Both the position numbers and the translations under genes were made by a program. The notes beneath the pieces are model-generated. The model searched no databases. It was not told the origin of the DNA and saw only the letters and a program-made list of their open reading frames with translations. From contig JAJDEU010000020.1 in the NCBI GenBank assembly GCA_029259635.1, positions 49,179-113,178 of the forward strand: DNA of 64,000 nt. The letters run 5' to 3'. The first letter of the stretch is position 1, and each line of letters starts with the position of its first letter. Source of the DNA: Planctomycetota bacterium. Lineage in GTDB: Bacteria; Planctomycetota; UBA1135; GCA-002686595. Of the stretch, positions 53,238 to 62,420 are shown in pieces.

Positions 53238-53364
53238 CTCCGTCTCCTTCTCCGAAATTTCGAATCACAGGCAACATGCACACCTAGCGCCGAAGCTCCT
53301 CCTCGGAATAGCACTTCACCGCTTTAGCCGTGAACCTCACCATAAGGCCGTTGCGAGCGCGTGC

Positions 53365-54186
53365 CTAGGTGAGAAACGAATGGAGGATGTCACGAAACCG
53401 CTCGGGCTGCTCGAGAGGTATGAGATGCGCGGCATCCGCGATAACGTGAACGCTTGAGTGAGGAATTGCCCGCGCCATTCTTTTACAGCGGTCGATCACG
53501 TGCGGAAAGTCGCGCGCACCCCAGCATAGTTGCACAGGTACCGCGAGTTCGCCGAGACGGGTGGCTGCGAGCGGCGGCTCCTCTTCCTTCGAGAGCTCTG
53601 CATGCAAGAGCGCAATGCGATTCATGTCTAAGAAGAGATCGCGGGCCGAGCCGGTGACGCGTCGTTCGACTTCGAGAGGACCATCCAACCAAGCCCACGC
53701 TTCTAACGCGTTGAGGCCTTCGACATCCTCGTTCTCTTCGCACGCTTCCATCTGCGCTTGGAGCTGAAGCACTTCGTCCGGATGCGCAAACTCGACGTCA
53801 TCGCCCGACAAAGCCGGCGCAACTAGCGACAGACCGCACACAAGTTTGGGGTGAGCGAGCGCGAAATCCACGGCAATCCGTCCACCTTGAGAACAACCGA
53901 CGAGCGTAACGCGCTCCAACCCGAAGTGCTGGATCACCGCTCGGAGATCGTCAACGTGACGAAAGCTCTCGTCCGGTGTCGTCGTCTCGCCAAACCCGCG
54001 CCGGTCATAAGCGACAACGAAATACCGAGCGCAAAGTTCGTCGAGGTGCGCGAGCCACATACGCCGATCAGCAACGCCGGCATGCAGAAAGATCACCGCG
54101 TCTCCATCACCACCGTGAACGGCGCGAAGCTTCGCTCCGCCAGCGGATATGAATGTTGAAGTCAGGTTCTGATTCTCGTTCATCAC
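53365..54186 (-). CDS. Alpha/beta hydrolase
   Basis: 273 residues, cytoplasmic, full length. Oxyanion-hole region 'VIFLHAGVADRRMW', a strand with 'YDRRGFGETTTPD', nucleophile elbow 'LVGCSQGGRIA' (Ser about 99 within G-x-S-x-G), acid in 'VQLCWGARDFPHVIDRC' and catalytic His in 'ADAAHLIPLEQPERF'. The catalytic triad is complete. It resembles 3-oxoadipate enol-lactonase-type hydrolases, but the substrate cannot be told. Monocistronic. Confidence 0.92.
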   Translation of the reverse strand: MMNENQNLTSTFISAGGAKLRAVHGGDGDAVIFLHAGVADRRMWLAHLDELCARYFVVAYDRRGFGETTTPDESFRHVDDLRAVIQHFGLERVTLVGCSQGGRIAVDFALAHPKLVCGLSLVAPALSGDDVEFAHPDEVLQLQAQMEACEENEDVEGLNALEAWAWLDGPLEVERRVTGSARDLFLDMNRIALLHAELSKEEEPPLAATRLGELAVPVQLCWGARDFPHVIDRCKRMARAIPHSSVHVIADAAHLIPLEQPERFRDILHSFLT

Positions 54187-54214
54187 TCGATTAGCTCCTG
54201 TAGGTCACCCAGAT

Positions 54215-54245
54215 CCACGCACTCGCTGACCGTGGCAAAAATCAT
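54215..54245 (+). mobile_element. MITE end fragment
   Basis: GCTGACCGTGGCAAAAATCATTC matches the outer end of the MITE (GCAGCCCGTGGCAAAAGTCATTC) with three differences. Neither the core nor the other end is found nearby, so it is a relic. Confidence 0.45.
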
Positions 54246-54414
54246 TCGATCTAGGAGCGCCCTCCTTCAGCCAGCCAATCATCGAACGCGGCCTTGCGCC
54301 CGTCTCATCCCTCGAATCTAACTAGGGCAAGTGCATCAATGAATGCGCGCGAAAGGTAGCAGCGGGCACAGTCAGTAGCGTGATGCCGTCAGGAAGAATA
54401 TCGTTTCCTTTGCG

Positions 54415-55353
54415 ATGGATCCGGAACAAGAAGCTAGCGCTAGCCCCGCGAATGCGGATGAGCCTCGCCTGGTGACAACCGAGACGAACAGTTTCGGCGA
54501 GCTTTTCATGTACTCCATCTACGGAGGGCTCGTTACTGGGTTCGCGGCCGTCATCTTCCAGCACTACAGCCTTCCGCCAACCGATGGTGCCTACGGGGGA
54601 CCGATCTTTCCCCCCTTAGCATTCCCAGTGATGCTCGCGTTCTCCGGCATTGGTGGGGTAATCGCGTTCTCCATTAGCCTCCCGTTCCTGCGCCGCGTTC
54701 ATCTTGAGCATTCCTTCTTCCTCGTGTGCGGCGTCACCGTCGTCACCATGGGCGCTCTCTTTCCTTTCGTCGGCCCGGCGGGCATTCTCGTCCCCTTCAT
54801 CGCGATGCCTGGCGCCATGCTGTATTGCCGCCTGAGATTATCCAAACGTCCGAGCGGCATCGGGATGACGGACGCTCCTCAACGATCGCCCAAATTTCCG
54901 ACTCGCGTATTCTGGGCGATCAAAGCATCGCTCGTCGTTGTCGTCTTGGCTTACGTTGTTCGAGCAGCGTGGCCCGACTACGACCTCGACCTTTTCCGTG
55001 CGGCTCGCTCGGGGGACATTGAGGATGCACGAGAAGCGTTGAACGCGGGTGCGGATCCCAACTACGTGGGACAAAGCTTCATGACGCCGCTCTATCTAGC
55101 CACCGCGTGCGGTCATGAACACATCGTGCATTTGCTCGCCGAAAGAGCCGCAACGATCGACCTGTCGCATAGGGACACCACACCGCTGATGGTTGCCGCC
55201 GAAAAGGGGAACAAGAAGTTAGTGCGGTATCTCCTCGATCAAGGAGCCGACCCAACTTTGGAAGACGGCGAGGGAAAGACGGCTCTTCATCTCGCGAGAA
55301 CGGAAGGGCACGCCGGCATCGCGAAACTGCTCGCTGTCGGGAGTTCGGATTAA
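54415..55353 (+). CDS. Membrane protein with C-terminal ankyrin repeats
   Basis: 312 residues. After about 28 polar residues come four or five membrane helices ('SIYGGLVTGFAAVIFQHYS', 'FPVMLAFSGIGGVIAFSIS', 'FFLVCGVTVVTMGALFPFV', 'ASLVVVVLAYVVRAAW'). From about residue 195 there are three to four ankyrin repeats ('DLFRAARSGDIEDAREALNAGADPNYVG', 'MTPLYLATACGHEHIVHLLAERAA', 'TTPLMVAAEKGNKKLVRYLLDQGADPTLEDGEGKTALHLA'). These probably bind a protein partner. Alone on its strand here. Confidence 0.85.
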   Translation: MDPEQEASASPANADEPRLVTTETNSFGELFMYSIYGGLVTGFAAVIFQHYSLPPTDGAYGGPIFPPLAFPVMLAFSGIGGVIAFSISLPFLRRVHLEHSFFLVCGVTVVTMGALFPFVGPAGILVPFIAMPGAMLYCRLRLSKRPSGIGMTDAPQRSPKFPTRVFWAIKASLVVVVLAYVVRAAWPDYDLDLFRAARSGDIEDAREALNAGADPNYVGQSFMTPLYLATACGHEHIVHLLAERAATIDLSHRDTTPLMVAAEKGNKKLVRYLLDQGADPTLEDGEGKTALHLARTEGHAGIAKLLAVGSSD

Positions 55354-55644
55354 TTTCGTGGCGCAGAACCGCCACTATGACCCGACCGGACCGGAGCACG
55401 TTAGGCGCCCCATCGAGATCTCGACCATTCTCTCCATTCGCGTGAGTGAATTGCCTGTAGAGGAGCTTCCTTGGGCAATGGAGTCTCGATAGTTCCGAGA
55501 ACGTATGACGGCCGGATCTTGAGACGCGGCGAAGCGAGCCAAGCTCGATCTAGCAGCGTTTTCCATCAGCGAACTTAACTTAGACATTCGAGTCGGTTGG
55601 ATGAGTAGGTGGCTTTCGCGTCGGATCGGTAAGCTGGAAAAGTC
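55354..55644. other. Intergenic stretch
   Basis: No gene or clear signal, apart from the ribosome site GGAAAAG (55635-55641) of the next gene. Confidence 0.4.
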
Positions 55645-56709
55645 ATGAAAACACTACCGCTTCTACTGTGCCTGCTCTTCGCATTCGAAAACGAATCTTC
55701 CGTTCCGGACGAATCCACCGACACGCCGGTTCTGCTTGTCCTCGGCAAGTCCGACGCCTCACTCTCTTTCGTGCATGCCGACACCGGGGTGATTCTGACC
55801 TCGCTCAAGACGGGAGTCGGGCCGCACGAGATCGCCGTCTCTCCGAATGGACGCATCGGAGTCGTTGCGAACTACGGTCAGCGAGAGCCGGGCCGCTCGC
55901 TCGGCGTCTACGATTTATTCGAGCGCAAGCTGATTCGCGAAATCGACCTCGGCGAGCATCGTCGTCCCCATGGTCTTCAGTTTCGGGGAGATGAGACTCT
56001 GTTCGTCACGTCCGAGACTTCCAAAGCGATTCTGCGGTTGAACGTCAACAACGGAAAGATCGAAGCCGTTCTGAAAACCGATCAACAGGCTTCGCACATG
56101 TTGGTGCTCTCCCCCACAGCACCGCGAGCGTTCGTATCCAACATCGGCTCGGGATCGGTCACTGTGTTCGATACGGAATCCGGCGAGCGCCTCGCTCAAA
56201 TCCCAACGGGTGCGGGAGCAGAGGGCATCGACATTACGCCCGACGGCTCGGAAGTGTGGGTCGGCAACCGATCCGCCGACACCTTGACCGTCATTGACGC
56301 GAACTCGCTCAAAGTCATTGACCAACTCCCGTGCGGCACTTTTCCGATCCGAATCAAGTTCACGCCCAAGGGCACGCACGCCCTTGTTTCGAATGCGAAC
56401 TCCGGAGAGCTCGCCGTGTTCGATGTTCTCTCGCGCAAGGAGATCCACCGCTTCTCCATGGAAGTAGAGGCCTCCGAGGACAAAGCCGGACGTCTCTTCG
56501 GCGGCTCCTTCGAAGGCAGTCCGGTTCCCGTCGGAATCCTCGTTCGCCCGAACGGAGAGTACGCCTACATCGCCAACACGAATGCGGACGTCATCAGCAT
56601 CGTGTCCCTGTCGGAATGGAAAGTCATTGGTCGATTGACAGCCGGTAAGGAACCCGACGGCTTAGGTTGGACGAGAATTCCGAGCGCGAGCGGCGAAGCA
56701 ACTGATTGA
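55645..56709 (+). CDS. YncE-like YVTN beta-propeller protein, exported
   Basis: 354 residues with a short signal peptide (MKTLPLLLCLLFAF). Seven YVTN-type blades: 'IAVSPNGRIGVVANYGQREPGRSLGVYDL', 'AFVSNIGSGSVTVFDTESGERLAQIPTG', 'IDITPDGSEVWVGNRSADTLTVIDANSLKVI', 'AYIANTNADVISIVSLSEWKVIGRLTAG'. These propellers occur in surface proteins and in cofactor-linked periplasmic proteins. No catalytic site is visible. Ribosome site GGAAAAG before the ATG. Confidence 0.9.
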   Translation: MKTLPLLLCLLFAFENESSVPDESTDTPVLLVLGKSDASLSFVHADTGVILTSLKTGVGPHEIAVSPNGRIGVVANYGQREPGRSLGVYDLFERKLIREIDLGEHRRPHGLQFRGDETLFVTSETSKAILRLNVNNGKIEAVLKTDQQASHMLVLSPTAPRAFVSNIGSGSVTVFDTESGERLAQIPTGAGAEGIDITPDGSEVWVGNRSADTLTVIDANSLKVIDQLPCGTFPIRIKFTPKGTHALVSNANSGELAVFDVLSRKEIHRFSMEVEASEDKAGRLFGGSFEGSPVPVGILVRPNGEYAYIANTNADVISIVSLSEWKVIGRLTAGKEPDGLGWTRIPSASGEATD

Positions 56710-56967
56710 ACGGCCGAACCAAACTTCAAGAGCAATCGGTTCGCTTCTAGCTCGACTTGTCGAGCGTTTCGAGGTCTTCCAGCATCTTCAGTTTGGATTC
56801 CTACTTGGCGGGCGCATCAGCCAAATTCGAACGCAGATTTCATGCTCGCTTTCGCCTGAATGGTCGCACGCGATTCGCGAGTTCGAATAGGTCCAGTTAG
56901 CTGCCGTCGAAGATGCAAGCGCGAGTAAGATGAACCGACAGAAGCTTCCGACATTTGGAGAAACGCT

Positions 56968-57099
56968 ATGACTGCATTCTTTACGTTCTTGTGTTTTGTG
57001 GCGATCGCTTGGACTGGAAGCAAAGTCGACGACATTGCTAGAGAGCTCGCAGCGCTTCGAAAGAACTTCGAGAATAAGAACTCCGATCCGAACAACTGA
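56968..57099 (+). CDS. Small single-pass membrane protein (43 residues)
   Basis: ATG at 56968 follows a good ribosome site (GGAG, 8 bases upstream). The product begins MTAFFTFLCFVAIAWTG (one membrane helix, residues 2-17) and continues as a charged amphipathic helix (SKVDDIARELAALRKNFENK). A small protein with this layout may attach to a larger membrane complex. No homology can be judged by eye. Confidence 0.55.
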   Translation: MTAFFTFLCFVAIAWTGSKVDDIARELAALRKNFENKNSDPNN

Positions 57100-57238
57100 T
57101 CGCTAGGTATTGCGGGCCTTAGAAGTAGTCCGATCAACTACAAAGCGCCGCGACTTCTCGATCTCCCGCGCACGGATCTTTCCTCTAAGCAAACCGCCGG
57201 ACTACAGCGCCCCTCAGCCACCAACTATCGCCTCGCAC

Positions 57239-58363
57239 TCACTCTCGAAAGCGGCTCGTGTGTAGAAAACGCACGGTCGCGGCAATCACATCGCGGTCAT
57301 TCATAATCAGCGTGTGAATGCCCTTCACGGTTAGGTGATCGGCGGCGCCTTCGAGCTTGGTCTCCTCAACCGAGACGATTCCATCGTCGTCTCCATCGAT
57401 GAAAGGATTCAGGCCCGAGTCGTTTTCGCGTGAAGCCGCGACGATTCCAAACGGACAGGGGGGCGCGGGGATGCTCTTGAGTTCGGTCGTCAACTCGAGA
57501 GCAGACGGACCGGCTAGAGTTTGAAAGGGAGAGAAATGAGCGAGCTCTCGCGCGAGTTCCGAGCCTCGGCTCGGTGGAGCGAGCATGACGACTCGCCCCA
57601 ACTTCATGCGCTTACGCCACGGTAGCTCCTCATCCGCGAGCGCGGCTCGAACGACAATTCCACCCAAGCTGTGCGTGATGAACGAGACGTGCCGAACATC
57701 GTCCAAGTTGTCCAAGAGCTGGCCCAAACCTTCCGCATGTTCCGAGATTGACTGACGGGTACTCGGATACCCCACCGCGGCCACGGCAAAACCGGCGTCC
57801 TCGAGGCTCGTTCGCATCGCCTCCATCGCCGTGCGACTGCGCCCCAAACCGTGCAACAGGACGACTAGGTGATCGCTGTCCAGGCGGAGCTTCCGACGGC
57901 TTCGCACGTTCTCGAACTCCGTTCGACAAGCCTCCCAGGTGCCCCAAGCCGCGCGGCGATCATCAGGATCGAGCAACCGAAAGTGGCCCGTATAGACATT
58001 CTCCTGAATGCGCCATCCCGCGTACCAAAACACGTCGCCCCAAAACTGCACGCCACCCAAAGTTGGCAGCCGGAAGTTCACTCGCCCCTCTCCGTGACGT
58101 TCGCGAAGCTTGGCGACGAGAGCTTCTTCGCACTCTTCCAAGCTCCCAATGTGCAGCACCTTCGGCCGATCACTCGCCGAAACCAGACGATAGAGATCGA
58201 CATTATCGTTTCGTTCAATCGCGAACCCGAGCACCGGCTGCCGCATGAGCTCGAACCCACCGTCGTCGGTAGACCCCGTGGACCCGTCCGACTGAAGACC
58301 CGCCGCCGTGATCACGGCCTGAGAGGCGACCAAAGCCAAGGCGAAGACGATGCTGATGCTCAT
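57239..58363 (-). CDS. Exported lipase-like alpha/beta hydrolase
   Basis: 374 residues from ATG at 58363 (MSISIVFALALVASQAVITAAG, signal peptide). Residues of about 30-165 are an unrecognised entry domain. The hydrolase domain then has 'HLVVLLHGLGRSRTAMEAM', 'VAAVGYPSTRQSISEHA' and nucleophile 'VSFITHSLGGIVVRAAL' (Ser in HSLGG, as in triacylglycerol lipases and PGAP1-like enzymes). 'GDDDGIVSVEETKLEGAADHL' and 'GIHTLIMND' carry the Asp and His. A periplasmic esterase or lipase is likely. Confidence 0.88.
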   Translation of the reverse strand: MSISIVFALALVASQAVITAAGLQSDGSTGSTDDGGFELMRQPVLGFAIERNDNVDLYRLVSASDRPKVLHIGSLEECEEALVAKLRERHGEGRVNFRLPTLGGVQFWGDVFWYAGWRIQENVYTGHFRLLDPDDRRAAWGTWEACRTEFENVRSRRKLRLDSDHLVVLLHGLGRSRTAMEAMRTSLEDAGFAVAAVGYPSTRQSISEHAEGLGQLLDNLDDVRHVSFITHSLGGIVVRAALADEELPWRKRMKLGRVVMLAPPSRGSELARELAHFSPFQTLAGPSALELTTELKSIPAPPCPFGIVAASRENDSGLNPFIDGDDDGIVSVEETKLEGAADHLTVKGIHTLIMNDRDVIAATVRFLHTSRFRE

Positions 58364-58391
58364 GGGTCTAGAGTAACCAGGTGCTCGGTTT

Positions 58392-59843
58392 TCAGCACTC
58401 TTCCCCAAGGGCGAGCGCCGGTCCCGGAGCGATGCCGGTCTTCTTTCGGAGTGGCTCGAGATGCACCCGCTCCAATTCTCCGCGATAGAACAGGTTGTAG
58501 GTGTCAAAAGGGATCATGCGGCCATCGTCGGGATGCACCATGTGAACGCAGGAGCGCCGAACGGATCGGACGTCGAAGGAGTGCGCGTCGAGAAACTCCA
58601 TAATGATGACACGGAAGACATTCTCGTAGTTGAGGTCGGGAGTCGGCGCAACACCGGGCAAACAACACAGGAGTTTGCGAGCGGCCTCCGCGGCAGAGTC
58701 GGGCGAGTGGTGAGTCGAGAAGAGCTGGAATAACTTCTTGCGCGTATCTTCATTTCGCTCGTAAGCGATCGTATTCCGAGCTCCCTGCAAGAGCACGTCG
58801 GTCGAGACGTGTCGCGTAAGCGGGTGCACGGCGCCGTCCAGCTTGAGCGCGTAGGCCATGCAAATCGCATCGGGGTGGCAGGGAACCGGGATGAGATCCT
58901 CGGGTTGAAACACTCCGCTCTGTTCGAGAATCTTTCGACGAACCTCCGTCAGAGTCAGGCGATCGCGCTCTGAATCAAAACCGTCGTTGCGACCCGCGTC
59001 TTGAATGGGTTGAAAGGTGACGCCGCGAACACACCGAAAGCCGAGCGCGTGCTCGATCAAGCGCCCGCACTCGCCGTCGTTGAGGCCCTTCTTCAGCGTC
59101 ACGACGAGTGTCGTTGACAGACCGACCGCTTCGAGATTCTCAAGCGCCTTCTCGCGAATCTCGCGAAGATCCGCCCCGCGCAATTCGCGCAGAGGCTGCT
59201 CTTCCAGTGAATCAAACTGCAGATAGACCTCGAAGGCGGGAGCGTACTTCGCGAGCGCCTCGACGAATTCCGGGTCCCGGGCGATGCGCACTCCGTTCGT
59301 GTTGAGCATCAAGTGCCGGATCGGGCGCTCCTTCGCTGCATCGAGAATTGCGAACAGATCGGGATGCTCACAGGGCTCGCCCCCCGAGATCTGAACGACG
59401 TCCGGCTCGCCTTCGCTGCGCACAATCGCATCGAGCATCGCCTCGACCTTCTCGAGCGACTGATAGTTCTGCTTCGTCGGTCCACTCTCCGCATAGCAGA
59501 CCGGGCAACTCAAATTGCAGGCATCGCAGATCTCGACGAGCGAGAGGCAGGAGTGCTGTTCATGGTCGGCGCACAGTCCGCAGTCGTAGGGACAGCCAAA
59601 GCGAACCGGCGTGTGAAACTGTTTCGGCATCTCACCGGGCTTCAGGTAATCCTCGCGCGCTCTTCGGTAATACTCGATGTCGTCGGCGATCAGCGCGACC
59701 TGAAGGCCGTGCTCTGGACAGCGCTTTCGAAGGAAGACCTTCTCATCCTGAAAAACGATCTTCGCACTCACCTGTCGATGGCAGGTTGCGCACAGCGAAA
59801 CCGTCGAGTCGTAATACAGCCACGGTCGTACGGAAGTTGTCAT
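58392..59843 (-). CDS. Radical SAM protein, Tes (tetraether/membrane-spanning lipid synthase)-like
   Basis: 483 residues from ATG at 59843, which overlaps the stop of the Lgt-like gene. Extra metal-site cysteines come first: C18/C21 ('CATC'), C42 ('RCPEHG'), then C84, C88, C91, C99 ('GCPYDCGLCADHEQHSC'). The radical-SAM cluster is C109-x3-C113-x2-C116 ('CNLSCPVC'), followed by 'ISGGEPCEHPDL'. This order of a CPEHG motif, CPYDCGLC and the SAM cluster is that of the Tes family (archaeal MJ0619-type enzymes that join lipid tails), from memory. It acts on lipids, if so. The neighbour suggests a lipid substrate too. Confidence 0.8.
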   Translation of the reverse strand: MTTSVRPWLYYDSTVSLCATCHRQVSAKIVFQDEKVFLRKRCPEHGLQVALIADDIEYYRRAREDYLKPGEMPKQFHTPVRFGCPYDCGLCADHEQHSCLSLVEICDACNLSCPVCYAESGPTKQNYQSLEKVEAMLDAIVRSEGEPDVVQISGGEPCEHPDLFAILDAAKERPIRHLMLNTNGVRIARDPEFVEALAKYAPAFEVYLQFDSLEEQPLRELRGADLREIREKALENLEAVGLSTTLVVTLKKGLNDGECGRLIEHALGFRCVRGVTFQPIQDAGRNDGFDSERDRLTLTEVRRKILEQSGVFQPEDLIPVPCHPDAICMAYALKLDGAVHPLTRHVSTDVLLQGARNTIAYERNEDTRKKLFQLFSTHHSPDSAAEAARKLLCCLPGVAPTPDLNYENVFRVIIMEFLDAHSFDVRSVRRSCVHMVHPDDGRMIPFDTYNLFYRGELERVHLEPLRKKTGIAPGPALALGEEC

Positions 59844-60586
59844 GGGTTTTGCTCGCGCACGAATGAGGCGCGCACGCAATGGTAGAGCAGGCCGGCAACA
59901 CAAGCCCACTGAATCGCCGTGAGCCCCAGCATGAACTCGCCCGGCTTGAGAAAGTCCACGGCCAGTCGAAAGGCGATGTAACTGAGGAGCACCGTTCGAA
60001 AGGCCAGTCCGTTTGCGCGAGGTGTTCGCAGGAGCAAGTAGTTGGCGAGTAGCACGGCGAAGATCAACTCGTAGATCTGGGTCGGGTGCCGCGCGACCCC
60101 GTCGCCAAAATCCACGCCCCAGGGAAGCTCGGTCGGCAAGCCAAAGGTGTGATCGGGAAGACCCGTTAGAAAGCACCCCACGCGTCCAATCGCGATGCCG
60201 ACGCAGATGGGTATGGCGAAGAGGTCGCCGCTGCGCTCGCGCACTCCCGTACGCCGCTTCGTGAGTTCCACGGCAATCCAGCCACCGAGCAAGCCGCCAA
60301 CCATCGTCTTGCCGGCCGCCATGAACCGCACAGGGTGAGAGAGGTTCTCAAGAAGCGAGCTCGGCTCATTCACAAGCGCCAAGAGTTTCGATCCAAGCGC
60401 TGCGCCGACGGCGGCGGCGACGATCAACGTCCAACGTGTCGAGGAACTGAATACGTCCCCGCGCTTTCGCAGAATCCGAAAGGTCCAGAATCCGATCGAG
60501 TAAGCCAACACCTCGAACAGGAGGTGAGGATGAATCGGACCGATTGGAATGTAGATCTGCGGGTCGGCCACGAAGCGCTCGTCCAT
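59840..60586 (-). CDS. Divergent prolipoprotein diacylglyceryl transferase (Lgt)-like membrane protein
   Basis: 248 residues with about seven helices and the Lgt fold: 'ADPQIYIPIGPIHPHLLFEVLAYSIGFW', 'GKTMVGGLLGGWIAVEL', 'GIAIGRVGCFLTGLPDHTFG', 'GVARHPTQIYELIFAVLLANYLLL' and 'YIAFRLAVDFLKPGE'. The RHPTQIYE box and key Arg residues are kept. The essential His of the HGG motif is Val here (MVGG), and the Asn of GNF is Cys (GCF). It is therefore probably not the housekeeping Lgt. It lies between a small membrane protein (3-base gap) and the Tes-like gene (4-base overlap). Confidence 0.8.
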   Translation of the reverse strand: MDERFVADPQIYIPIGPIHPHLLFEVLAYSIGFWTFRILRKRGDVFSSSTRWTLIVAAAVGAALGSKLLALVNEPSSLLENLSHPVRFMAAGKTMVGGLLGGWIAVELTKRRTGVRERSGDLFAIPICVGIAIGRVGCFLTGLPDHTFGLPTELPWGVDFGDGVARHPTQIYELIFAVLLANYLLLRTPRANGLAFRTVLLSYIAFRLAVDFLKPGEFMLGLTAIQWACVAGLLYHCVRASFVREQNP

Positions 60587-60589
60587 CGA

Positions 60590-60901
60590 CTAGGAGAACT
60601 CAATAATCACGAGTCCCCAGCAGCCCGCGTTCAGCAAGAAGGTCAGCGCGGCAACCAGCTGGAGCCCGCGCACGATTCCCTTCAGCTCTCGCACCCGAGC
60701 CATCCCAATCGCCGGCAGGATGTAAACGAGCTGCGTGAGTCCGCAAATGGCGAGCGCTCCTAACGCCAATTCATCATCCACCAACGTCATGGCCAGCGCC
60801 AGGAGCCCACCAGCAACAACGTGCAACGCAATGCCGGCGAGCAATCCATAACCGACGCTATCGCGCTTCGGCGGGATCGGGGCTGCATCGTTTTCTTCCA
60901 T
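60590..60901 (-). CDS. Small membrane protein, first gene of the Lgt-like/Tes-like operon
   Basis: 103 residues from ATG at 60901 (MEENDAAPIPPKRDS); an earlier ATG is less likely. Three membrane helices: 'LLAGIALHVVAGGLLALAM', 'LALGALAICGLTQLVYILPAIG' and 'LVAALTFLLNAGCWGLVII'. Not recognised. The 3-base gap to the Lgt-like gene shows co-translation, so it probably serves the same lipid pathway. Confidence 0.7.
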   Translation of the reverse strand: MEENDAAPIPPKRDSVGYGLLAGIALHVVAGGLLALAMTLVDDELALGALAICGLTQLVYILPAIGMARVRELKGIVRGLQLVAALTFLLNAGCWGLVIIEFS

Positions 60902-61066
60902 AGCAGCCAGCCTACGCCGCGCCACTCGCGAAAGGCAAGCCGGTTCGCGCTCCACTCACGCAACGCACCGACGGCCACGCCCTCTCGATACCTATGCCCT
61001 CCCTTAGAACTCTAAAAGCAGTTAAGCGTTACAATTCGTGCCCAACTCAACCGGAAGAACTCGCTC

Positions 61067-62320
61067 ATGAAGTTTGTATTAACTGTCTTACTTAGCGCCT
61101 GCTCATTCACCTCATCGACGGACGGTCCCTTTCGATCCGTTGGCTTCGACGATGCGCTCGCCGCCGCGAAGGCGGAAGAGAAGGTGGTCATGATCGATTT
61201 CTTCACGACCTGGTGTGGCCCGTGCAAGAAACTCGACGAGACGACCTGGAAAGACGAAGCGGTTCTCGATTGGCTTGGCGAGCATACCGTCGCTCTAAAG
61301 CTGGATGCTGAGATCGAGGTTGATCTTGCGGCTCGCTATAAAGTCGATGCCTACCCGACCATCGTGTTCATTCGGCCGGACGGGAGTGTGTTGAACCGGT
61401 TGGTGGGATATCGAACCGCAGAAGTCTTTATCGAGGAAGCGAGCGATTCACTGATTGGAAGAACCGCCGTGGATCGAGCACGCGAGTCGATCGTTGGACA
61501 CGAAACCGATCCGATGTTTCGGCATCAACTTGGATCGCAGCTGCTCATTGCGGGTTTTTATGAAGAGGCGCTTCTGGAATTCCTCTGGTGTTTCGATCAC
61601 GGGCTTGTAACTTCACCTGCGTACGGCGGAGTCCGCCTCTCCTTTTTATTGAGCTCGATAGACCAGCTCGGCGAGAACTACCCTCCTGCTAAGCAGGCGC
61701 TCGAGAACCGTCTCGAGAGCGCGCATAAGAGCCTTCTTGAGAAGGATGGTACGCTGACGACTGTTCAGGAATTACTCGCGCTCGCCCGCACGCTCGGCGA
61801 GACGGGAAGCATGCTCAAAGTTCACGACGCGCTTATTGCTCAAGGCGACCGCCCCGAAGCCATTAGCAGAATCATGAGTACCTTCGCCCTATTACTTGTC
61901 ATGGAGCGCCGCTATGAGGAAGTCGTTCGAGGAATGCCAGATCTGAAGGAATGGCTAGAGCTGCAGTCGATGATCTTGAACCGTTCCGAGGGCGCTGATG
62001 GTGAGCAAAAAGAAGTCGATCCCCCAAAGCTCTCTCAGGTCATGAGCGAGGCGGCTTCTTTCTACGAAGCCCTTATCGCCGTGGGAGAACTCGAGGGCGT
62101 TGCTCAACCGAGTGCTGACGAGTTCGAGGAAGCCTTACTTCTACTCGATAGCTCGAGTCGCAACTACGCGCGAATGATCAAGCGCGCCATTCGAGCCGAG
62201 CGCTTGGATCGGGCCAGGAACCTGCTCAAGCGCGCAGAACAAAGCTTTACGGGCAAGATGGATCTGAGGCGAATCGCTCGCGCGGCTAAGAACCTCCCCG
62301 CGAGTTCTTCGGCGAAGTAG
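61067..62320 (+). CDS. Exported thioredoxin-fold protein with helical repeat C-terminus
   Basis: 417 residues. A short signal peptide (LTVLLSACSFTSSTD region; possible lipobox LLSAC) leads to a thioredoxin domain at about 25-140 with the active site 'DFFTTWCGPCKKLDETTW' (CGPC) and cis-Pro loop 'YKVDAYPTIVFIRPDG'. It should be redox-active outside the cytoplasm. The remaining 270 residues are helical, TPR-like ('LARTLGETGSMLKVHDALIAQGDRPEA', 'RAIRAERLDRARNLLKRAEQSFTG'). The thioredoxin domain likely acts on a partner held by the repeats. Confidence 0.9.
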   Translation: MKFVLTVLLSACSFTSSTDGPFRSVGFDDALAAAKAEEKVVMIDFFTTWCGPCKKLDETTWKDEAVLDWLGEHTVALKLDAEIEVDLAARYKVDAYPTIVFIRPDGSVLNRLVGYRTAEVFIEEASDSLIGRTAVDRARESIVGHETDPMFRHQLGSQLLIAGFYEEALLEFLWCFDHGLVTSPAYGGVRLSFLLSSIDQLGENYPPAKQALENRLESAHKSLLEKDGTLTTVQELLALARTLGETGSMLKVHDALIAQGDRPEAISRIMSTFALLLVMERRYEEVVRGMPDLKEWLELQSMILNRSEGADGEQKEVDPPKLSQVMSEAASFYEALIAVGELEGVAQPSADEFEEALLLLDSSSRNYARMIKRAIRAERLDRARNLLKRAEQSFTGKMDLRRIARAAKNLPASSSAK

Positions 62321-62420
62321 CCAGACGGATCGGATTCGGATTCGCAACACTCCACTTAGAGAATGAGCGCAGGCCCACATCGACCCGCGCACGGATTCCA
62401 ACCTCCGCAATGACTCAACC

